From contig CAKUKR010000053.1 of assembly GCA_934663645.1 (NCBI GenBank), positions 1-16,660 on the forward strand: DNA of 16,660 nucleotides, given 5' to 3'. Source of the DNA: an uncultured Muribaculaceae bacterium. Its GTDB lineage: Bacteria; Bacteroidota; Bacteroidia; Bacteroidales; Muribaculaceae. The notes under the pieces were generated by a model, which saw only the letters and a program-made list of their open reading frames with translations, had not been told where the DNA came from and searched no databases. The position numbers and the translations under genes are program-made. Shown here piece after piece: positions 1 to 6,141 of this stretch (position 1 is the stretch's first letter; each line of letters opens with the position of its first letter).

Positions 1-663
1 TTTAAGGGGTGTTCGAAGTTGACAAGCATTGTAATTCCTGACAGTGTCACCAACATAGGCAAGGATGCCTTTTATATGTGTTTGTACTTGACAAGCGTCA
101 AAATACCAAGCTGCGTTACTTGCATCAGCAAAGGTGCTTTCTGGGGTTGCAAATCACTGCTAAGCATCTCGCTTCCCAACACCCTGACCAGCATTGGCGA
201 CACGGCTTTTGAATGGTGTGAGTCGTTGAAGAATGTCGAAACACATGATAGTGTAAAAGATATTAGTTATAACGCATTTATGAGTTGTCGTTCTTCCTTT
301 GATGACATTATAACACCCAATGATCTTACCAGCATCAGGAATGGTGCATTTCGAGGATGTTCGTCCTTGACAAGTATCGTAATTCCTGGTGGCGTGATGA
401 GCATCGGCAATGGTGCATTTAGTGGGTGTTCATCCTTGTCGAGCCTCACAATTCCAGACGACGTGACAAGTATTGGCGATTATGCTTTTTATGGGTGTTC
501 TTCCTTGGTGAGCGTCGCAATCCCAAACAGCATTACCAGCATCGGCATTGGTGCTTTTGAGGGGTGTGATTCGCTAAGCAGGAAAATAATAGACAAAATT
601 GAATGGAGGTTCGGTCAGAGTCCCTTTGGTGAACCGGTGGATGAGTTCGATGATGATGATTAA
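1..663 (+). CDS. BspA-like leucine-rich repeat protein, 3' part (5' end outside window)
   Basis: The reading frame is open from base 1, so this is the C-terminal 220 residues of a longer protein. It is built almost wholly from about nine BspA/TpLRR-type units of roughly 23 residues, each with the signature 'GAFxGCxSLxSIxIPxxVTSIG'. The protein ends in a short non-repeat cap followed by an acidic tail (EFDDDD). The cap, with a WRFGQSPFG stretch, resembles the end of the kinase-LRR protein encoded just downstream (RRFGNHVFG), so the two genes are likely paralogues; whether this one also carries an N-terminal kinase cannot be seen. Such repeats usually mediate protein binding, often at the cell surface, but no signal peptide can be judged here. 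A TTG at 19 is only an internal codon. Composition is AT-richer than the kinase and vWA genes. Family is certain, function is not. Confidence 0.9.
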   Translation, partial: FKGCSKLTSIVIPDSVTNIGKDAFYMCLYLTSVKIPSCVTCISKGAFWGCKSLLSISLPNTLTSIGDTAFEWCESLKNVETHDSVKDISYNAFMSCRSSFDDIITPNDLTSIRNGAFRGCSSLTSIVIPGGVMSIGNGAFSGCSSLSSLTIPDDVTSIGDYAFYGCSSLVSVAIPNSITSIGIGAFEGCDSLSRKIIDKIEWRFGQSPFGEPVDEFDDDD

Positions 664-678
664 CCGTATGGATATTGC

Positions 679-786
679 CGGCAGGGTAGGGACACGGCGT
701 GCCGTGTCCGCTAGAAATAGCTGCAAATCAACGATATACCCACTCGCTGCCCTTCGGACACGGCACGCCGTGTCCCTACTTTGCCG
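679..786. repeat. Intergenic inverted-repeat element (REP doublet/MITE-like)
   Basis: Two arms, 686-709 and 756-779, are perfect 24-nt reverse complements; allowing two mismatches the match extends outward to 679 and 786, and one more base pair extends it inward to 710/755. Each arm is itself nearly palindromic (GGACACGGC, two-base centre, GCCGTGTCC), so the element can form two small hairpins or one long one with a 44-nt loop. It sits in the gap between two LRR genes. Open frames across it are by-products of its symmetry. It may be a non-autonomous mobile element or REP/BIME-type repeat, and may also end transcription of the upstream gene; neither is shown. Confidence 0.85.
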
Positions 787-790
787 CGCA

Positions 791-822
791 CTTGCGTATT
801 CGGGACAAAATGACTAATTTTG
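791..822 (+). promoter_or_regulatory. Candidate Bacteroidota promoter for the kinase-LRR operon
   Basis: The -7 box TAATTTTG (815-822) fits the Bacteroidota consensus TAnnTTTG exactly. A CTTG at 791-794, one base off the TTTG -33 box, lies 20 nt upstream, the usual spacing. Transcription would begin near 829, which puts the ATG at 858 inside the transcript and the ATG at 810 outside it. The promoter starts four bases after the inverted-repeat element ends. Confidence 0.55.
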
Positions 823-857
823 TGCTGGAAACAACGTCAAACCAAAAGCCAAGACAG

Positions 858-3371
858 ATGCAGTACCCTCTCATATCGGAATATGTCCGCGCCATACAGG
901 ACGCAGCAAGCAACCTCGACAAACTCGCTCACCTTGAGCCGGTGGCTGACAGCCACGGCGAGCCGTACCGCAGCAGCGGCGCGTTTGCCGTCGTCTTCAA
1001 GATGCGCGACCCGAAAACCGGGCGATGCTACGCGCTGAAATGCTTCACGGAGGAGCAGGAGGGGAGAGCCGAGGCGTACCGCCGCATCGCCGACGAGCTG
1101 GAGACTGTCGATTCCAATTACCTCACCACAGTGAAGTACTACGAGGGGGAGCTGTTCGTTGACAGCCCCTGCGACGACGACTGCTTCCCGGTGCTGCTGA
1201 TGGACTGGATAGAGGGAGAGACCATGGAGGCGTACATCGCCGCGCACTGGCGCGACACCTACGCCATGTCGATGCTTTGCTACCGCTTCTGCCGCATGGC
1301 GGCGTGGCTGCGGTCGCAGCCGTTTGCGCACGGCGACATCAAGCCGGACAACGTCATGGTTCGCGAGGACGGCACATTGGCATTGGTAGATTACGATGGC
1401 ATGTTCGTCCCCGCGATGAAAGGTCAGAAGTCGCCGACAATAGGGACGAAAGACTTCAGCCACCCGCTGCGGATGGTTGATGACTTTGACGAGACGATAG
1501 ACGACTTCACGCTTGCGAGCATCGCATTGTCGCTGAAGGCCATGTCGCTCGACACGACGCTTCGCGAGAAATACGGCGCGGCAGACCGGCTGCTGTTCTC
1601 CGTGGACGACTACCGCGACCTGGGCAATAGCGCAGTCCTTGCGGCAATGCAGCCACTGCTGACGGACGCAGACATGCGGACACTCTTGTCACAGTTCCTG
1701 CTCGCGAGCGCGAAGAAAGACCTCTCGCAAGCCTCCTTCCGCCTCTTCACGCTCCCCAAGCCTTCCGAACCCGAAATCCTCCACACAGATGTCACAGACG
1801 AAGACCTTGCCGAAGCCGTTACTGACGAATACGGCGTGAAATACAGCCCCGACGGTAAACGCCTCCTCAAAGCCCCCGAAAAATTATCCGGCGGTTACAC
1901 GATAAAGTCTGGTACAAAAGTCATTTGCAATCGAGCTTTTGTGGGAAATAGGCTAGCTAGCATTGCAGTTCCAGACAGCGTGACGCACATCGGCAATGGT
2001 GCTTTTTGGAGGTGTAAGTCATTGAAGAGTGTTTCAATACCAAATAATGTGACGGAGATTGGAGAGGGTGCTTTTTCGGACTGTTCTTTGCTGGAGAATA
2101 TAGAAATTCCCCAAGCTGTGACAATCTTAAGAGATAAATCGTTCTTGGGCTGTTCTTCGCTTAAGACCATTGTACTTTTAGGTATGGTGGAAGACTTAGG
2201 TAATTGTGTATTTTTTGGTTGTCATGCACTGGAAGGTATACGACTTCCTGATAGCGTAAAAAACATTGGCAACGGCGTTTTTTATGAATGCAAGTCGTTG
2301 GCTAGTGTTGAGATCCCTTACGGCGTAATGAGTATCGGTAATATGGTCTTTGCTGGATGCTCGTCGTTGAAGAGTGTGAAACTTCCCCCATCGGTAAAGG
2401 AGATATATGGAAACCCTTTTTGTCGCTGGACTGGAGAGTTGGTAAATCAATCTCCATATTTTGTCTATGACGATGGGGTTTTGTTCAGTAAAAACAAGGA
2501 TACAATAATTGCGTTCAGACGCCAAAATGCAAATTGGTATTTCATTCCAAATGAGGTGTCGAATATCGGTGCACACGCATTTGACAGTGTGACAACATTG
2601 ATAAGTGTTTCGATTTCGGAGGGGGTTGAGAAGGTTGGATACCAGGCTTTTAAGGGATGCTCTTCGTTGGAGAATGTTATCATTTCCAATAGTGTTAAAG
2701 ATATAGCTGATGAAGCTTTTAGTGATTGCATATCGTTGACGGACATATCTATGCCAAATAGTGTGACAAGTATTGGGAGTAGAGTATTTAGTGGGTGTTC
2801 ATCACTTGTTAGCATTAGATTTTCAGATAGCGTGACAAGTATTTCCGACAGCACCTTTGCTGGGTGTTCGTTATTAACGAGCATTTTAATTCCTGACAGT
2901 GTAACGAGCATTGGCGACAGTGCCTTTTGGAAGTGTGAATCTCTGTTGAGCATCACAATACCAGCTTCTGTAAGGGAAATGAAGGGAAATCCATTCTTGG
3001 GCTGGAATGGAGAATTGATAAACAAGTCTCCTTATTTTGTATACGAAGAAGATATATTGTTCAACAAAGCTCAGAACAAAATAATTGCGTTCAGGAGACA
3101 AGATGCGACCGCGTATGTAATACCCGGCAGTGTGTCCTACATAGGCGATAGTGCTTTTTCAGGGTGTTCAAAGCTAAAGAGCATCACAATCTCCAGCAAA
3201 GAGATTAGTATTGGCAACATGGCATTTTCCTGGTGTGAATCGCTTGAGAGCATCTCAATACCCAGCAGCGTGCCGAGCGTAGGCTTCTGGCCTTTTTGTG
3301 GGTGTGAATCACTTAGTGAAGAAGCAAAAGCTGAAATCATACGACGCTTTGGCAATCATGTCTTTGGATAA
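858..3371 (+). CDS. Protein kinase fused to BspA-type LRR array
   Basis: An 837-residue protein with an N-terminal Ser/Thr kinase-like domain (about 20-300) and a C-terminal BspA-type LRR array (about 323-837, some 18 units). Visible kinase elements are the glycine-loop equivalent GAFAVVFK (41-48), the ATP-anchoring lysine in ALKCF (K61), the catalytic loop HGDIKPDN (158-165, HGD in place of HRD) and the metal-binding DYDG (178-181, in place of DFG), followed by a GT..F.HPLR segment. The HGD/DYDGMFVP/HPxR pattern is that of kinases in TerY-P triads, so activity is expected. The LRR array probably recognises a ligand or partner and controls the kinase; this is inference. I chose the ATG at 858 because a promoter lies at 791-822; the ATG at 810 (853 residues) is the alternative. 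It is followed after 38 bp by the DarT-vWA gene and then a PP2C gene, apparently one operon. There is no signal peptide or obvious membrane segment, so it is likely cytoplasmic. The kinase half is GC-rich, the LRR half AT-richer. Confidence 0.9.
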   Translation: MQYPLISEYVRAIQDAASNLDKLAHLEPVADSHGEPYRSSGAFAVVFKMRDPKTGRCYALKCFTEEQEGRAEAYRRIADELETVDSNYLTTVKYYEGELFVDSPCDDDCFPVLLMDWIEGETMEAYIAAHWRDTYAMSMLCYRFCRMAAWLRSQPFAHGDIKPDNVMVREDGTLALVDYDGMFVPAMKGQKSPTIGTKDFSHPLRMVDDFDETIDDFTLASIALSLKAMSLDTTLREKYGAADRLLFSVDDYRDLGNSAVLAAMQPLLTDADMRTLLSQFLLASAKKDLSQASFRLFTLPKPSEPEILHTDVTDEDLAEAVTDEYGVKYSPDGKRLLKAPEKLSGGYTIKSGTKVICNRAFVGNRLASIAVPDSVTHIGNGAFWRCKSLKSVSIPNNVTEIGEGAFSDCSLLENIEIPQAVTILRDKSFLGCSSLKTIVLLGMVEDLGNCVFFGCHALEGIRLPDSVKNIGNGVFYECKSLASVEIPYGVMSIGNMVFAGCSSLKSVKLPPSVKEIYGNPFCRWTGELVNQSPYFVYDDGVLFSKNKDTIIAFRRQNANWYFIPNEVSNIGAHAFDSVTTLISVSISEGVEKVGYQAFKGCSSLENVIISNSVKDIADEAFSDCISLTDISMPNSVTSIGSRVFSGCSSLVSIRFSDSVTSISDSTFAGCSLLTSILIPDSVTSIGDSAFWKCESLLSITIPASVREMKGNPFLGWNGELINKSPYFVYEEDILFNKAQNKIIAFRRQDATAYVIPGSVSYIGDSAFSGCSKLKSITISSKEISIGNMAFSWCESLESISIPSSVPSVGFWPFCGCESLSEEAKAEIIRRFGNHVFG
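2391..3156 (+). repeat. Internal duplication in the LRR array of the kinase gene
   Basis: Two copies of a roughly 63-codon segment start at 2391 and 2967, exactly 576 bases (192 codons) apart. Each runs from a GNPF motif through GELxN.SPYFVY, a short 'ILF' stretch and IIAFRRQ(N/D)A into the next LRR unit. The intervening and following repeats also correspond, so about eight LRR units plus this spacer appear to have duplicated in tandem and then diverged at many positions. Confidence 0.75.
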
Positions 3372-3396
3372 ATATATTGACAAACGACTGAATAAT

Positions 3397-3402
3397 AGAG
3401 GA
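3397..3402 (+). promoter_or_regulatory. Shine-Dalgarno-like site before the DarT-vWA gene
   Basis: AGAGGA lies 7 nt before the ATG at 3410 within an AT-rich 38-bp gap. Purine-rich Shine-Dalgarno sites are uncommon in Bacteroidota, so this one may mark well-translated or separately tuned expression of the effector gene. It also supports the chosen start. Confidence 0.45.
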
Positions 3403-3409
3403 ATAGATT

Positions 3410-4873
3410 ATGGGAAAGAGAGGTGAGTGGGAGGAGTTCAAGCGGGTGCTTGAGCAGCACAAGATTACGAAGCTGTATCATTTTACGGACCGTGACAACC
3501 TTGAGAGCATTATCCGCAGCGGAGGACTGATCTCGTGGAAGGATTGCGAGCGGCAGTGCATCGCCATTCCGAAGCCAGGTGGCGGCGGTGCCGGGTCAGT
3601 GTCGTGGTCGCTCGATGAGCGTGCCGGCCTCGGCGAGTTTGTGCGGCTGTGTTTCACGCCGCATCACCCGATGATGTATACGGCGATGAGCGAGGGGCGC
3701 ATTTCCAACCCGGTGGTGCTGGAGATAGACCCGGCTGTCATTTTCGAGGAAACAACGAAGTTCGCCGACCGCAACGCGACGCGCAAGGATGCGCTGTCGG
3801 GCAGCGGCATCGACGATTTCAAGCGGATACATTTCGACACTGTCAAAGCGAACAAGCATTTCGACCTCGACGTGGACGAGCAGCCGTTCTTCCAGGCGGA
3901 GGTGATGGTGAAGCACAAGATACCGCTGAAGTACATACTGAACATCGGCAATTTCGGCATCCCTGTCCCCAACGAGCCGCAGCATCTGCAGAGCAAGAAT
4001 GCGTATACTGCGCGTGTGGACCGCGAGCATCCCACGGCGTTCATTTTCCTCATTGACCAGAGCGTGTCGATGCGGCGCGTCACCACGTATGGCGGCGAGG
4101 AGATGACCCTGTCGGAGGCTGTGGCGCGTATCGTGAACGCGCAGATAAATGAGCTGGTGGAGCGTTGCGTGAAGAATGACGAGACGCGCCACTATTTCGA
4201 CATAGCGATGATAGGCTACGGCCAGGAGGCTTACAGCGCGTGGAACGGCAGCCTGGAGGGGCGCGATTTCGTCACCCCGGAGGAGATACGCGACAATCCG
4301 TACCGCAAGGTGACGGTGCGCGAGGAGGTGCGCACGCGCAAGGGCATCAGCGTCAAGGAGGTGGAGAAGAAGCAGTGGATGACCGCCCGCCACGACGGCA
4401 GCTGGACGCACCTCGACAAGGCGTTGCGCCGCGCCGAGAGCCTTCTCTCGGACTGGATGAAGCAGCACCACGACGAGGACTGCTATCCGCCTACTGTCAT
4501 CAACATAACCGACGGCGAGTACAACGGCGCGACCGATGCGCAGATGATGCAGCTTGCCAACCAGCTGAAGTCGATGTTTACCAACGACGGCAACGTGCTG
4601 CTGTTCAACATCCATGTCGTGCCGGGACAGGCGGAGTCGGTGGTGTTCCCGGCGGCTGTGAGCGAGCTGAACGGCAACCGCTACGGCGAGAAACTGTTCA
4701 GCCTGTCGAGCCTCTTGCCGCTGAACTACAACGAGCAGATACGCGCCATATTCGGCGACAAGCAGACGGACATACGCTACCGCGCCATGGGTGTGAACAC
4801 CGGCATGGAGCGGCTGGTCAAGATGATGAAGATAGGCACGCTGTCGAGCATGCTGGTTTGCCAGTCCATTTAA
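3410..4873 (+). CDS. DarT-like ADP-ribosyltransferase fused to von Willebrand A domain
   Basis: A 487-residue two-domain protein. Residues about 15-190 match the DarT (DUF4433) family in order: LYHFTDRDNLESII (22-35, NAD+-binding start), GLISW, GLGEFVRLCF followed by HPMMY (74-90), and FQAEVMVKHKIPLKYI (161-176), where E164 aligns with the catalytic glutamate of DarT. DarT enzymes transfer ADP-ribose from NAD+ to thymidine in single-stranded DNA; relatives may modify other targets, so the substrate here is open. Residues about 207-450 form a vWA domain with an apparently complete MIDAS metal site: DQSVS (216-220), a threonine in SWTHLDKAL (T333) and D368 in NITDGEYNG. The gene lies between a protein kinase gene and a PP2C gene, the setting of TerY-type vWA proteins. 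The usual DarT partner, the macrodomain antitoxin DarG, is absent from the window. No signal peptide or membrane segment is visible; it is probably cytoplasmic. The domain calls are strong; the biological role is inferred. Confidence 0.87.
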   Translation: MGKRGEWEEFKRVLEQHKITKLYHFTDRDNLESIIRSGGLISWKDCERQCIAIPKPGGGGAGSVSWSLDERAGLGEFVRLCFTPHHPMMYTAMSEGRISNPVVLEIDPAVIFEETTKFADRNATRKDALSGSGIDDFKRIHFDTVKANKHFDLDVDEQPFFQAEVMVKHKIPLKYILNIGNFGIPVPNEPQHLQSKNAYTARVDREHPTAFIFLIDQSVSMRRVTTYGGEEMTLSEAVARIVNAQINELVERCVKNDETRHYFDIAMIGYGQEAYSAWNGSLEGRDFVTPEEIRDNPYRKVTVREEVRTRKGISVKEVEKKQWMTARHDGSWTHLDKALRRAESLLSDWMKQHHDEDCYPPTVINITDGEYNGATDAQMMQLANQLKSMFTNDGNVLLFNIHVVPGQAESVVFPAAVSELNGNRYGEKLFSLSSLLPLNYNEQIRAIFGDKQTDIRYRAMGVNTGMERLVKMMKIGTLSSMLVCQSI

Positions 4874-4885
4874 CGCAGTTATGGC

Positions 4886-5686
4886 ATGAGCAAGGGAGCA
4901 AGCATAGCCAAGCTGAACGACACGGGCATAAACGAGGATGCGTTTTGCGCCACAGACCGCTGCATCGCGGTCTCGGACGGCGCGGGCGGGTGCGGCCTGT
5001 TTGCCAACGAATGGTCGCGCTACCTTATCGCGCATCTGCCCAAGGAGCGGCCGATATGCTCATTCGCGGAACTCGACGGGTGGGTGGACGGCATCTGGGA
5101 GCCGTTCTACAACGACCACGAGGAGGTGGCGAAGCGCGGCGACGGCATTTTCCTGAACAAATACTACAACGAGGGGTCGTGCGCCACGATAGCGGCGGCA
5201 TGGCGCGTGAGCGACGAGGAGTGCCGCTGGATGGCTTACGGCGACAGCGTGGTGTTCCACTACGACCAGGCTACCAGACAGCTGGAACACAGTTTCACGC
5301 GGCTGGCAGACTTCAGCAAGCCGCCGAGGCTCGTGAGCTGCAAAGACCCTCTGGAGGAGGCTGGTTTCCGCAGCGGCACATTCTGCACCGGGCCGTCATC
5401 TGTGGTGTTCGCAGCCAGCGATGCACTGTCGCACTACATACTGATGATGTACGAACTCTCACGAGTACGCGAATACGGCGAGGAACTGGCAGAGGAATAC
5501 ACGAGCCAATCGGGCAATTCGCAGCTGCTCAAGACGGCAGAAAAATTGTCGGCAGACTTTGACAAAGACGTAATAGACCGCCTTGTGCAGTGCGCCGACT
5601 CTGAAGATGCCCTCAAAAGCCTGGCGGCAGAGTTGACCCTCATCGGCGTGCTTGATGCCGACGACTACACACTTGTGATGCTGTAA
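4886..5686 (+). CDS. PP2C-type Ser/Thr protein phosphatase
   Basis: A 266-residue protein, the usual size of a single PP2C domain. The metal-dependent phosphatase motifs appear in order: NEDAF (16-20), VSDGAGG (29-35), GSCATIAAAW (97-106), GDS (119-121), ASDAL (177-181) and DDYTLV (259-264). Aspartates 18, 31, 179 and 260 are the expected Mn2+/Mg2+ ligands, so the enzyme should be active. It would remove phosphates placed by the kinase encoded two genes upstream, with the DarT-vWA protein as an obvious candidate substrate. The start at 4886 lies 12 bp after the preceding stop, implying translational coupling; an ATG at 4881 is followed at once by a stop. The protein appears cytoplasmic, with no signal peptide or extra domain. 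Kinase, vWA and PP2C genes together match the TerY-P triad layout. Confidence 0.92.
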   Translation: MSKGASIAKLNDTGINEDAFCATDRCIAVSDGAGGCGLFANEWSRYLIAHLPKERPICSFAELDGWVDGIWEPFYNDHEEVAKRGDGIFLNKYYNEGSCATIAAAWRVSDEECRWMAYGDSVVFHYDQATRQLEHSFTRLADFSKPPRLVSCKDPLEEAGFRSGTFCTGPSSVVFAASDALSHYILMMYELSRVREYGEELAEEYTSQSGNSQLLKTAEKLSADFDKDVIDRLVQCADSEDALKSLAAELTLIGVLDADDYTLVML

Positions 5687-5710
5687 CCCCGCTTCGCCGC
5701 GAGGACTGGA

Positions 5711-5742
5711 TTTGCGCGGTACTGACTTTTTTATTAACTTTG
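5711..5742 (+). promoter_or_regulatory. Bacteroidota promoter for the HU genes
   Basis: The -33 box TTTG (5711-5714) and the -7 box TAACTTTG (5735-5742) are separated by 20 nt, a full match to TTTG-N19-21-TAnnTTTG. The predicted transcription start is near 5749, giving a leader of about 70 nt before the ATG at 5818. It marks the end of the kinase/phosphatase operon and the beginning of a separate transcript. Confidence 0.8.
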
Positions 5743-5817
5743 CTCTGATAAGCGTTTCGCGCCGCCGTGCGTCTATTCGTGCGGCTGGGCGATTTGTCAG
5801 TTACTCAATGGTTTGAT

Positions 5818-6096
5818 ATGGATAACAAAGCTCTTGTAGATACTCTCGCGGCAAACCTCGACACCGACCGTGGTCAGGTGGCTGAACTGCTGTCTGCCTT
5901 TGTGGAGATAGTGGGTGAGCAGTGCTCGCAGCTGAACAGCATCGCGATACCCGGTTTCGGCAGCTTCGAGGCCAAGAAGAAACAGGAACGTGTGACCGTG
6001 CACCCCTCGTCGGGCAAGCGGATGCTCGTGCCGCCCAAAATCACCATGTCATTCCGCCCGTCTGCCCTGCTGAAACAAAAAATCAAGAACTCGTGA
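5818..6096 (+). CDS. HU/IHF-family DNA-binding protein
   Basis: A 92-residue protein, the normal length for HU/IHF. The N-terminal helices (1-40) form the dimer body. The IPGFGSFEAKKKQ segment (about 44-56) and the following arm with HPSSGKRMLVPPK (about 60-74) match the DNA-bending beta-ribbon, including the proline expected near the arm tip. It likely binds and bends DNA in the nucleoid. I chose the ATG at 5818; an in-frame GTG at 5767 would add 17 residues that do not fit the family. It is transcribed from the promoter at 5711-5742. A second protein with an HU domain is encoded 45 bp downstream, so the two may form heterodimers. Confidence 0.92.
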   Translation: MDNKALVDTLAANLDTDRGQVAELLSAFVEIVGEQCSQLNSIAIPGFGSFEAKKKQERVTVHPSSGKRMLVPPKITMSFRPSALLKQKIKNS

Positions 6097-6141
6097 TGCT
6101 CATGCATTTGCGATATTACCGTCACCTTCCACTCACGAGGC

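Noticed and set aside
1..663. CRISPR-like regular repeats at about 69-bp intervals
   Set aside because: The period equals 23 codons of an open LRR gene and the repeats are degenerate at the DNA level, so this is protein repetition.
599..817. A 72-codon frame through the inverted-repeat element, and an upstream extension of the kinase frame from 699
   Set aside because: Both read through the palindromic element and encode symmetry-derived peptides; the promoter at 791-822 and the domain start favour 858 for the kinase gene.
3596..5035. A 479-codon open frame on the minus strand across the DarT-vWA gene
   Set aside because: It lacks any family motif, has a biased composition (rich in Leu, Val, His, Arg, Ala) typical of the complement of GC-rich coding DNA, and overlaps two convincing genes.
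4240..5562. A 440-codon plus-strand frame overlapping the vWA and PP2C genes
   Set aside because: The product is Arg/Gly/Gln/His-rich, a frame-shifted reading of GC-rich genes. Both overlapped genes are complete, so there is no evidence of a frameshift.
858..5686. A full Ter (tellurite resistance) operon
   Set aside because: Only the kinase, vWA and PP2C components are present. No TerB, TerC or TerD-like gene was found in the window.
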